Shown in pieces: positions 33,179-39,652 of a stretch of DNA of 39,652 bases. Under the pieces are notes generated by a model, which saw only the letters and a program-made list of their open reading frames with translations, searched no databases and was not told the DNA's origin. Both the position numbers and the translations under genes were made by a program. This stretch comes from Candidatus Rokuibacteriota bacterium (GTDB lineage: Bacteria; Methylomirabilota; Methylomirabilia; Rokubacteriales; CSP1-6). Numbering within the stretch: position 1 is the stretch's first letter; the number at the start of each line of letters is the position of its first letter. Location: assembly GCA_003220535.1 (NCBI GenBank), contig QHSU01000012.1:1-39652 (forward strand). Reading direction: 5' to 3'.

Positions 33179-33559
33179 CTACCCGGTGTAGTTGATGCTC
33201 GACCGGGCCGCGGTCGGCTGCGCGACGCGCGGCGCGATCTTTCCGGGCAGGATGAGGCCGATCTCTTCGAAGTAGCGGCGAATGGGATCCGTGATGCGAT
33301 CGGCGTACGCCTCGAGCACGCGATAGGAGATGCCGCGATGGTACGTGGCGCTCCTGAAATCACCGTTCCGCCACCCGAGGACCTTGGCGCTCCGGCTCTG
33401 CCGGTTGCGCAAGACGAGTCCGAACGTCCCGAGACCCGACACCCAATGGTCGGGATTGTGCAGGCTGAGCTCCGAACACAGGCCGGTGACCTGCCACTCC
33501 GGGGCGAATTCTGCCAGAGCGAGCTCGACCAGGCGCTGCACTTGTTCCGGGAGCAACAT
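33179..33559 (-). CDS. Hypothetical protein
   Basis: A 126-residue protein. The start at ATG 33557-33559 is preferred over 33574 because an AGGAGG lies 6 nt before it (in the codons for the two Arg of an upstream MRRAR). The sequence MLLPEQVQRLVELALAEFAP, LSLHNPDHWVSGLGTFGLVL and RGISYRVLEAYADRITDPIR is balanced and globular, with no membrane segment or known motif. The high Trp, His and Arg content is unremarkable. It faces the HAD gene, 25 nt away. Confidence 0.6.
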   Translation of the reverse strand: MLLPEQVQRLVELALAEFAPEWQVTGLCSELSLHNPDHWVSGLGTFGLVLRNRQSRSAKVLGWRNGDFRSATYHRGISYRVLEAYADRITDPIRRYFEEIGLILPGKIAPRVAQPTAARSSINYTG

Positions 33560-33747
33560 CCTAGCCCTCCTCATGGGACGTTGCCGCCGTTGGGACGCAA
33601 GTAGAGTGCCACCGTGACCTGCCCCGGCATTCGCCGCTGAAAATCCGAGGTTTTGAGCCTTCGCCGGCGAGAGACAGCGCCGTCAGCGCCCTGACGTCAC
33701 CGACATCGCGGGTGTCACGGTGCCACAGCCGCGGACACTTTGGCGCC

Positions 33748-33775
33748 TTGCGCACTGCGGCATCGGGCGTAAGAT
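33748..33775 (+). promoter_or_regulatory. Putative sigma-70 promoter of apt
   Basis: TTGCGC (33748-33753) and TAAGAT (33770-33775), spacer 16 nt. The -10 ends 8 nt before ATG 33784, without a Shine-Dalgarno: probably leaderless. Confidence 0.45.
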
Positions 33776-33783
33776 AGCCGCCG

Positions 33784-34308
33784 ATGGAGATCGCCGACCT
33801 CAAGGCGAAGATCCGCGACATCAAGGACTTCCCGACCGAGGGAATCCTCTTCAAGGACATCACCACGCTCCTCAAGGACGGCCCGGCGTTCCGGTACGTC
33901 ATCGACGTCTTCGTCCGCCGTTACCAGAAGGAGCGGGTCGACGTAGTGGTCGGCATCGAATCGCGTGGCTTCATCATTGGCGGCGCGCTCGCCCATCAGC
34001 TGCACGCGGGGTTCGTCCCGGTCCGCAAGTTCGGCAAGCTCCCGGGCAAGACGATCGAGGTCGAGTACGAGCTCGAGTACGGCCGCGACGCGCTCGCGAT
34101 CCACGAGGACGCGATCAAGCCCGGGCAGCGGGTGCTCGCGGTGGACGACCTCCTGGCGACCGGTGGTACGATGGGGGCGACGCTGCGGCTGATCGGCCAG
34201 CTCGGCGGCCAGGTCGTGGGCGTCGCATTTATGATCGAGCTCTCGTTCCTCCACGGTCGGGACAAGTTGAAGGAGCACCCGCTCCACTCGCTCATCGTCT
34301 ATGACTAG
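33784..34308 (+). CDS. apt: Adenine phosphoribosyltransferase
   Basis: A 174-residue enzyme of normal length. It contains the family start DLKAKIRDIKDFPTEGILFK, VVGIESRGFIIGGALAHQL, VRKFGKLPGKTI and the PRPP-binding loop VLAVDDLLATGGTMGATLRL. It converts adenine and PRPP to AMP in the cytoplasm, salvaging purine. The exported protein gene overlaps its last 8 nt. Confidence 0.95.
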   Translation: MEIADLKAKIRDIKDFPTEGILFKDITTLLKDGPAFRYVIDVFVRRYQKERVDVVVGIESRGFIIGGALAHQLHAGFVPVRKFGKLPGKTIEVEYELEYGRDALAIHEDAIKPGQRVLAVDDLLATGGTMGATLRLIGQLGGQVVGVAFMIELSFLHGRDKLKEHPLHSLIVYD

Positions 34309-34618
34309 GATCGTGGCGTTCGCAGGAGCGTTGGTCGCGGTCGGCGCGTGGACTACCGCCGTCTTCGCGGACGAGGCGAAGTCGCCGATCAGCGCGTCCC
34401 TGATGCTCAACATGTTGGCGCCCTCGACCGAGTCCCGCGACGTGGCGTTCGACCGGGCCATGAAGGAGCCGCCGCCGCCGCCGCGGCGCGGCGAGGGCGA
34501 GATCCAACCCGACGGGAGCGTCCGGTACGGTTCGGTGACGATCACCGTGAAGAATCCGTGCCCGCCGGGGACCCATTTCGAGCCGCCGCCTCTGCCGGGC
34601 CGCGCCGTTCGGAAGTAA
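34301..34618 (+). CDS. Small exported proline-rich protein
   Basis: A 105-residue protein from ATG 34301 overlapping apt by 8 nt. A clear signal peptide (MTRIVAFAGALVAVGAWTTA, cleavage FA-DE at about 23) precedes a mature part with a PPPPPRRGEG stretch, a GSVRYGSVTITVKNPC strand and CPPGTHFEPPPLPG at the end. No family recognised. It may be cell-envelope associated. Confidence 0.65.
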   Translation: MTRIVAFAGALVAVGAWTTAVFADEAKSPISASLMLNMLAPSTESRDVAFDRAMKEPPPPPRRGEGEIQPDGSVRYGSVTITVKNPCPPGTHFEPPPLPGRAVRK

Positions 34619-34672
34619 CCGGCTCGACGCAGCGCCATCTCCCGAAGAATCTCCGACGAAACGGGGCATCGC

Positions 34673-35530
34673 ATGACCATCACGAACGTCGGCGTCATCG
34701 GATGCGGGCTGATGGGCTCCGGCATCGTCCAGGTCGCGGCCCAGGCCGGGTTCCAGGTCTTGTTCGTCGAGGCCAGCGACGAGCTGGTCAAGCGGGGACT
34801 CGGAAGGCTGCGCGAGACGCTCGAAGGGCTCGTGGGCAAGGGCAAGCTCGACGCGAAGGCCAAGGACGCGGCGCTGGCGTGCATCGCCGGCACCACCCGG
34901 CTCGAAGAGCTGAAATCGTGCGACCTCGTCGTCGAAGCGATGACCGAGAATCAGCCGCTCAAGAACGAGACCTTCGCGAAGCTCGACGCGATCTGCCCGC
35001 CGCACGCGATCCTCGCGTCGAACACGTCCTCGTGCAACGTCACCGCGATGGCGGCGGCGACCGGGCGGCCGGGCCAGGTGCTCGGCCTCCATTTCTTCAA
35101 CCCGGTGCCCCTCATGAAGCTCGTCGAGGTCGTGCGGACGATCCTCACCGACGACGCCGCCGTGAAGACCGCGACCGAGTGGGTGCGGGCGGTCGGCAAG
35201 ACGCCGGTGCAGACCAAGGACTCGACCGCGTTCATCGTCAACCGTCTCCTCGTGCCGTACCTGCTCGACGCGATCCGCGCCTACGAGAGCGGACTCGCGT
35301 CGCTGGAGGACATCGACGCGGCCATGAAGCTCGGATGCGGCTACCCGATGGGGCCGTTCACGCTCCTTGATCTCGTCGGCCTCGACACGACGATGTACGT
35401 TGCCGAGGTGATGTTCGAGGAGTTCCGGGAGCCTCGCTACGCGCCGCCGCCGCTGCTCAAGCGCATGGTCATCGCCGGGCAGCTGGGCCGGAAGTCGGGG
35501 AAGGGCTTCTACCGCTACACCGCGCCGTAG
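34673..35530 (+). CDS. 3-hydroxybutyryl-CoA dehydrogenase-like enzyme
   Basis: A 285-residue, normal-length 3-hydroxyacyl-CoA dehydrogenase. The NAD-binding motif is VGVIGCGLMGSGIVQVAAQA. Catalytic Ser/Asn and His lie in ASNTSSCNVTAMA and LGLHFFNPVPLMKLVEVV, and the C-terminal domain has GCGYPMGPFTLLDLVGLDT and the end GKGFYRYTAP. It oxidises 3-hydroxyacyl-CoA (probably short chain) to 3-oxoacyl-CoA. Its neighbour in the same general pathway is the crotonase gene at 31637. The 3' end overlaps the convergent permease gene by 62 nt. Confidence 0.9.
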   Translation: MTITNVGVIGCGLMGSGIVQVAAQAGFQVLFVEASDELVKRGLGRLRETLEGLVGKGKLDAKAKDAALACIAGTTRLEELKSCDLVVEAMTENQPLKNETFAKLDAICPPHAILASNTSSCNVTAMAAATGRPGQVLGLHFFNPVPLMKLVEVVRTILTDDAAVKTATEWVRAVGKTPVQTKDSTAFIVNRLLVPYLLDAIRAYESGLASLEDIDAAMKLGCGYPMGPFTLLDLVGLDTTMYVAEVMFEEFREPRYAPPPLLKRMVIAGQLGRKSGKGFYRYTAP

Positions 35531-36803
35531 CCCGCGGGCGAAGCGTCAGGCCGAGCGCCCCGCCGGCGCCCAGGACCAGGAGCGGCACGCCGAGCCACCA
35601 GCGCTGGCGCTCGCGCGCGCGATCGCGCAGCGTGCGGAGGACCATCCGGTCGCCGGCGAGCATCTCGGCCCGTCCCGCGAGGTACTGGCGCATCCGTTCC
35701 TGCATGTCCTCCGGCACCTGACGGGTGCCCCACTGTGCCTCACGCTGCAGCGCCCGGACACGCTCGAGCTCCGCCGTGCTCCGCTGGACGCCGTCCACGC
35801 TGTCGCGGTGCATGTCGAGCTCGTCGCCGCTCAGGAACGGCGTGCGCGCCCCGGGCACCCACGCCTCCAGCCCGTCGAGCCACCAGTGGTCCATCTGTGG
35901 CGCGAGCACCAGCGTGAGGCCGGCCAGCCCCATCGCGGCGCAGAGCGCAGCCGCCGCGCCGCGGAGCGCGCCGACGCCGCGCGCTCGGGTCGCTCGCGCG
36001 GCCGCGCGCGCCGCGAGCCCGAGGGCGACGCCCGCCAACACCACGCCGAATGCCACGACGATTGTGGCCCCCGTCGGCAGGTCCCAGATCCACGACGCGG
36101 CGAGCCCACCCGCGCTCACCAGGACCCCGAGCGTCCAGCCGACCGAGAGCCGGCCCCACGCCGAGCGCGCGAGCGCCGCGGCCGCCGCGGCGGGCACGAC
36201 CAGGTACGCGAAGACGAGCAGCACGCCCGCCACTCGTACCGAGCTCGTCACGACGACGCCGAACGACGCGTAGAACACGAAGTCCCAGCAGCGCACGGCC
36301 CGCCGCGCGCCGGCGCCGTCCGGATCGAACGAGATGTCGAGCAGCGGTCGGCGAGCGAGCCAGTGGATCAGGCCGATCGGCGCATAGAGGAGCGCCAGCC
36401 TCCCGACCTCGGCCGGCGTGACGGTGAGGATGCTCCCCACCAGGATCTGCTTGATGTGCTCGCTGCCCTGGGGCGCCTGATCGACGACGAGCACGGCCGC
36501 CGCGGCGGACACGGCGTACACGATCCCGATGATGGCTTCCTGGGGGACGGGGGCCTGCCGCGTGCGGCTCGCCGCGAAGAGCGCTGCGCCGCCCAGCGTG
36601 AAGGCGAGCGCGTACCAGTAGGCCGCCTCGCTCTGGATCGGATGGCCCGCCAGGAACGCGACCGTGACGCCGAGCGCCGCCACCTGGGCGAGGGCCAGAT
36701 CGACGAAGATCACGCCGCGCGCCAACACGTGGAGCCCGAGATACACGTGGATCGCGGTCAGCACGAGGCAGGCGAGGAATGGAACCCACAGGAACTCCAC
36801 CAT
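35469..36803 (-). CDS. Metal ABC transporter permease with C-terminal extension
   Basis: A 444-residue membrane protein. The first 275 residues match the ABC-3 (ZnuB/MntB/TroC) permease fold with several membrane segments: VPFLACLVLTAIHVYLGLHV, VFVDLALAQVAALGVTV, the coupling segment DISFDPDGAGAR and VAGVLLVFAYLVVPAAAAAA. Residues about 283-301 form an extra membrane segment, 302-400 a hydrophilic, charged helical part (for example ERVRALQREAQWG and QERMRQYLAGRAEMLAGD), and 402-421 another membrane segment (WWLGVPLLVLGAGGALGLTL). Normal family members end near 280-290. The last 20 residues overlap the hbd-like gene and may not be real. It would translocate Zn or Mn with the adjacent receptor; no ATPase gene is in the window. 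Confidence 0.85.
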   Translation of the reverse strand: MVEFLWVPFLACLVLTAIHVYLGLHVLARGVIFVDLALAQVAALGVTVAFLAGHPIQSEAAYWYALAFTLGGAALFAASRTRQAPVPQEAIIGIVYAVSAAAAVLVVDQAPQGSEHIKQILVGSILTVTPAEVGRLALLYAPIGLIHWLARRPLLDISFDPDGAGARRAVRCWDFVFYASFGVVVTSSVRVAGVLLVFAYLVVPAAAAAALARSAWGRLSVGWTLGVLVSAGGLAASWIWDLPTGATIVVAFGVVLAGVALGLAARAAARATRARGVGALRGAAAALCAAMGLAGLTLVLAPQMDHWWLDGLEAWVPGARTPFLSGDELDMHRDSVDGVQRSTAELERVRALQREAQWGTRQVPEDMQERMRQYLAGRAEMLAGDRMVLRTLRDRARERQRWWLGVPLLVLGAGGALGLTLRPRATARCSGRSPSPTSGPAARR

Positions 36804-36877
36804 AAGTTATTGGCCGCGCCTCCGCCGGCGGGACCCCAGCCCCGCGACGGCCTGCAGCGAGCACCGCCACACGCGCC

Positions 36878-37822
36878 TCAACGTGCTCCCCCGAGCGCCT
36901 GGGCGAGCCGGCGCACGTTGACCTCGAACAGCGAGGGGTAGTCCCGCGCTTCGGCGTCGCCGCCCACCGAGGGGATCAGCGTGACGAGACGCGCGCCGCT
37001 CCGGGCCGCCACCTGGTTCGCGATCGAGAGATTCGAGGCTGGCTCGGTGATCAGGAGCTTCACGCCGGCCTCCTTCATCCTCGCCGTCAGCGCGGCGAGC
37101 GACGAGGGGGACGGCGGGATCCCCGGGGCCGGTTCGACCGTGGCCACGACGGCGAGGCCGAATCGGCGCGCGAAGTAGGGCCAGCTGTCGTGAACGACGA
37201 CGACGCGCGCGCCGCGATGCGGCGCCAGGACTGCGGTCCACCGCGCGAGACCCGCGTCGAGCCGCTCGAGGAGGCGAGCCCGGTTCAGGGCGAACGCCCG
37301 GTACCCGTCGGGCGAGAGCCGCGTGAGCGCGTCGAGGATGGTCTGCGTCATCGGCGCCGCGTTCGCGGGGTCGAGCCAGTAGTGGGGGTTGCCGAATCCG
37401 TGGACGTGCACGCCCCGCTCGCTCTTGACGCGGGGTGTTTCGGTCTGGAGGAGCTCGATTCCGCGGGAGGTGTCGAGGTCGCCGGGGCCGCCGGGCACGA
37501 ACCGCGCGTCGTTCATGGCCGCGCGAACTCGAGCGAGCCAGGGCTCGTGGTCGAGGCCGATCCGGACCAGCAGCGCCGCCGCCTTGAGCTTGGCGAGCTG
37601 ACCGGGCGTGACCTCCACGGCGTGCGGGTCGTGAAGTGGCGGGGCGAGACTCTCGACGGCGACGCGCTCGCCCCCCACCGCTTCGACGAGCGCCTTGAGA
37701 TCCGTCGAGGTCGTGACGACGGCGATGACGCCGCCGCCCCGGGCGAGCGGCGCCGCGTCGCCCTCTAGGCTCCCCCACGTCGGGGCAGCGGCGAGCAGAA
37801 GGAGGGCGAGCGCCCGCAGCAC
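36878..37822 (-). CDS. Zinc/manganese ABC transporter substrate-binding protein (ZnuA/TroA type)
   Basis: A 314-residue exported protein from GTG 37820-37822, which directly follows the stop of the acetamidase gene. The signal peptide is MLRALALLLLAAAPTWG. Metal ligands are recognisable: His67 (LHDPHAVEV), His147 (GNPHYWLDP), His211 (VVHDSWPYF), and a late Asp/Glu (about 289-294, GGDAEARD). The long helix between the lobes (residues 155-200) is present. No His-rich loop is seen between residues 110 and 140, only HVHGFG. Three His plus one acidic residue favours Zn. It should deliver the metal to the permease at 35469. Confidence 0.88.
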   Translation of the reverse strand: MLRALALLLLAAAPTWGSLEGDAAPLARGGGVIAVVTTSTDLKALVEAVGGERVAVESLAPPLHDPHAVEVTPGQLAKLKAAALLVRIGLDHEPWLARVRAAMNDARFVPGGPGDLDTSRGIELLQTETPRVKSERGVHVHGFGNPHYWLDPANAAPMTQTILDALTRLSPDGYRAFALNRARLLERLDAGLARWTAVLAPHRGARVVVVHDSWPYFARRFGLAVVATVEPAPGIPPSPSSLAALTARMKEAGVKLLITEPASNLSIANQVAARSGARLVTLIPSVGGDAEARDYPSLFEVNVRRLAQALGGAR

Positions 37823-38944
37823 CTACGACTTCTTGGTGAAGATCGACTTCGGGATCATGCAATGGACGCCCTTGCGCACGTCCACGACCTGCGTCACGCG
37901 GCAGTCGGCGGCCATCGAGGCGAGCGAGTAGGCCTCGTAGCGACTCATCGGCACCATCTTCTGTTGCTCGAGGAAATCGACGGCCTCGCGTACCGCGTTG
38001 ACCATCGCCTTGTTGAGATCTTCGTCGAATCCCATCGCGATCCAGTGGGTCTTGGTCTCCACCCGCGGCCACTCGAGCTTCAGATCTTTGCGTACGACGA
38101 GCTGCATCGCGATTTCGCGGTAGGAGCATTCGAGCGCGGTGAGGTTCACCTCGCCGTTGCCCTGCCGGCAGTGCGAATCACCCGTCCACACGAGCCCGCC
38201 CTTGAGGAAGATCGGGATGAAGACCGTGGCACCTTCCTGCAGCTCGTTGATGTCCATGTTCGAGCCGTTCTTCCAGGGTCGCAGCGTCGACACCGGCGCC
38301 ATGGGATCCGTCGAGCCGCCCTTGCGCGGGGACGGGTCGTTGGGGTCGATGCCGACGGCGAGCGTGCCGGGGAAGGGCCGCAGGTCGAGCGTGATACCCG
38401 GCTTGAACTCCGCTTGGCGCTTCTTGAGGTCGAGGGTGAAGAATTTGATGAATCCGTCGGGCATCTCCGGCGCCAGCGCGCCGATGGTCGGAAAGTCCTT
38501 GCCCGGGAGATTGAAGTTGATGGCGAACGGCTTCGGGACGATCTTGACGATGCGGATCTCCATCGTGTCCCCGGGCTCGGCGCCGTTGACGTAGATCGGG
38601 CCCGTCATCGAGTGCGGCCCGCCGCCCGGGTTCGCGCGCCGCAGCGCGACGACCTCGTCCATCGTGATCCCGGGACGCACCTTGTCGTGCGCATGCATCA
38701 TCGTCTCGACCGACACGACGTCGCCGGAGTCTACGGTGAGCTTCGGTGGCTCCTTCGGGTCGAGCCACCCCCACTGAACCGTCTCGAGGGTCGCCGCCAG
38801 CGTGTGGCGCTTTCCGGCCGGCGCCGGAGAGCTCTTCTTCGCGTCGCTCGCCTGCTGGGCCAGCGCATAGAACGCGGCCGAGCACATCAACGCCAGCGCG
38901 ACCAGAGCCGTGACGATGCGCTTGTTCGCCTTCGCCGTCGCCAT
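37823..38944 (-). CDS. Exported acetamidase/formamidase family protein
   Basis: A 373-residue protein with a strong ribosome binding site (AAGGAG at 8 nt). A signal peptide covers about 1-29 (IVTALVALALMCSAAFYALA). The FmdA/AmdA domain is clear: VVSVETMMHAHDKV, GGGPHSMTGPIYVNGAEPGD, TLAVGIDPNDPSP, VFIPIFLKGGLVWTGDSHCR and GNGEVNLTALECSYREIAMQ. Known members hydrolyse formamide or acetamide to ammonia in the cytoplasm; the exported form is a noted variant and may act on other amides. These are metal enzymes, which makes the following zinc receptor and permease genes an interesting companion. The stop abuts the next start with no gap. Confidence 0.88.
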   Translation of the reverse strand: MATAKANKRIVTALVALALMCSAAFYALAQQASDAKKSSPAPAGKRHTLAATLETVQWGWLDPKEPPKLTVDSGDVVSVETMMHAHDKVRPGITMDEVVALRRANPGGGPHSMTGPIYVNGAEPGDTMEIRIVKIVPKPFAINFNLPGKDFPTIGALAPEMPDGFIKFFTLDLKKRQAEFKPGITLDLRPFPGTLAVGIDPNDPSPRKGGSTDPMAPVSTLRPWKNGSNMDINELQEGATVFIPIFLKGGLVWTGDSHCRQGNGEVNLTALECSYREIAMQLVVRKDLKLEWPRVETKTHWIAMGFDEDLNKAMVNAVREAVDFLEQQKMVPMSRYEAYSLASMAADCRVTQVVDVRKGVHCMIPKSIFTKKS

Positions 38945-39426
38945 TGCGCGTCTCCTTTCGAGAACGGGGGCTGCGGAGGGCGCAATGATCCGGCAGAACC
39001 GCCGATATCGTCAAGCGCCGCCGCGCGAGCAACGGAGCCCAAACGAGAAGCACGTCGGACCAACGAGTGCGTCAGCCCCAGCCTTTGTTCGAGCGCCGGC
39101 TTTTGCCGGCGCCATCGATCCTGGGGGCGCAACCGATGAGGGAAGCCGGTTGGGGGGCATTCGGGGGGAGCGGCGTCGCTCCCCAGGCGCAGCGTGTGGC
39201 GCCTCCTCGCGAGGGGAGCGCCCTGCGCGCCGATGAGGTCGCGCAGGCGCTCACCCTCGGCACGGCTCAACCAGACGCCGTGCTGGTTCGGACAGGCGCT
39301 GACGAACAGATCGGTGTGCGGAAGCGTCGTTCTGAGGAGATCGCCGCGGCGGGCCGGGCAGCTGGTCGGGATCTCGGGCGCGTCATCGTCGGCCGCGCGG
39401 GATTTCTCGGAAGAGCCGATCGACAT
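38887..39426 (-). CDS. Zinc-finger (zf-TFIIB-like) small protein, C-terminal part doubtful
   Basis: From ATG 39424-39426, the frame reads an acidic N-terminus and then SCPARRGDLLRTTLPHTDLF and ACPNQHGVWLSRAEGERLRD. The pattern (first Cys, then CPxxxGVWL..xE..L) is that of zf-TFIIB-like domains, with the second Cys of the first pair missing (CPARR). The first 75 residues look real. Beyond residue about 80 the frame runs through the hairpin cluster 39093-39184 and then overlaps the acetamidase gene, so the true end is probably earlier, by frameshift or undetected stop. Function unknown; nucleic acid or chaperone-like roles are guesses. Confidence 0.4.
   Translation of the reverse strand: MSIGSSEKSRAADDDAPEIPTSCPARRGDLLRTTLPHTDLFVSACPNQHGVWLSRAEGERLRDLIGAQGAPLARRRHTLRLGSDAAPPECPPTGFPHRLRPQDRWRRQKPALEQRLGLTHSLVRRASRLGSVARAAALDDIGGSAGSLRPPQPPFSKGDAQWRRRRRTSASSRLWSRWR
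39093..39184. repeat. Cluster of three hairpins
   Basis: GCGCCGGC-TTTT-GCCGGCGC (39093-39112), AACCG..CGGTT (39131-39135 with 39147-39151) and GGGGAGCG-GCGT-CGCTCCCC (39165-39184). The outer two have perfect 8-bp stems. It is upstream of the acetamidase gene and could be a terminator/leader structure or a dispersed repeat unit. It is not followed by a T-run on either strand. Confidence 0.5.
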
Positions 39427-39472
39427 CGGCCGCACCAAGCTCCTGGACCCGCCGATCCGCGAGCCACACGAC

Positions 39473-39652
39473 TCAGCGTGCCAGCGCGGGGACGGACTGG
39501 CGGCGGTCGACCGCGCCGTGTGGCGCCGTCGGGGCGGGCAGGAGCCGCGTGTATCGTCCGCGGAGGCTGTCGAAGGCCCGCGCGTGCCACACGCCGTGAC
39601 GGTGGAGGCTGTAGCGGGCGAGCAGCGAGAGGATACGCAGCCCGTAGGCGGT
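39473..39652 (-). CDS. C-terminal fragment of an unidentified protein (cut by window edge)
   Basis: The last 59 residues and the stop of a gene entering from the right edge. They read AYGLRILSLLARYSLHRHGV, WHARAFDSLRGRYTRLLPAP and then a Pro/Ala/Arg tail. The composition is amphipathic and basic; the start and domains lie outside the window. I do not recognise the family. Confidence 0.5.
   Translation of the reverse strand, partial: TAYGLRILSLLARYSLHRHGVWHARAFDSLRGRYTRLLPAPTAPHGAVDRRQSVPALAR

Noticed and set aside
35740..36870. Long frames opposite or beside the metal permease gene
   Set aside because: Very Arg-rich mirror frames; the permease frame has the expected membrane segments and family motifs.
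36807..38129. 440-residue minus frame over the zinc receptor and acetamidase genes
   Set aside because: Arg/Pro/Gly-biased shadow frame spanning two well-defined genes.

Overview
The window is very GC-rich bacterial chromosome, densely packed with genes on both strands. It has no rRNA or tRNA, no CRISPR array and no intact mobile element that I can see. The gene mix suggests an uncultured soil or subsurface lineage of the Rokubacteria/Methylomirabilota type: an orphan substrate-binding protein of the ABC_sub_bind family plus decayed copies, a form-II CoxL-like molybdenum hydroxylase, a sulfite-dehydrogenase-like pair, an F420/luciferase-like oxidoreductase, DUF72 and exported acetamidase/formamidase. 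This is inferred from content only; there is no marker gene.

Layout. 1-2.0 kb: 5' end of a ketoacyl-ACP synthase, divergent from an exported protein and a PfkB sugar kinase. 2.0-4.4 kb: accessory stretch with small or decayed genes, including a frameshifted copy of a small cysteine-motif family. 4.5-12.6 kb: a UvrD-like helicase fused to an Fe-S nuclease, an FMN heme-utilisation-type protein, a 35-residue ORF coupled to a TcuA-like flavoprotein, then on the minus strand a DinG-like helicase and a methyltransferase. 12.7-14.1 kb: NUDIX hydrolase, HAD hydrolase and a small basic protein. 14.1-17.4 kb: decayed island with a serine recombinase remnant, one intact and one broken ABC substrate-binding gene, the second cysteine-motif gene and about 700 bp of apparently non-coding, foldable DNA. 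17.4-19.5 kb: exported amidohydrolase, then an ECF sigma factor coupled to a DNA alkyltransferase carrying an Ada-type metal domain. 19.5-23.3 kb: SorA/SorB-like pair convergent with a frameshifted CoxL-like gene. 23.3-25.9 kb: five-gene operon (NHL propeller, PhnZ-like HD oxygenase, pterin carbinolamine dehydratase, thioesterase, small exported protein). 25.9-33.2 kb: lytic transglycosylase, zinc ribbon, then a long plus-strand run (F420-type oxidoreductase, c-heme-bearing nucleotide cyclase, DUF72, alpha/beta hydrolase, rhodanese, crotonase, HAD). 33.2-35.5 kb: unknown protein, Apt, exported protein, 3-hydroxyacyl-CoA dehydrogenase. 35.5-39.7 kb, minus strand: metal ABC permease with an unusual C-terminal extension, metal-binding protein, exported acetamidase/formamidase, a zinc-finger-like ORF and a truncated gene at the edge.

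The points I find most interesting are the sigma factor/alkyltransferase-Ada pair, the periplasmic c-heme cyclase, the PhnZ-like oxygenase in a non-phosphonate context, the extended zinc permease, and a recurrent TANNNT hexamer 6-9 nt before the start codons of genes that lack a Shine-Dalgarno, suggesting leaderless transcription.
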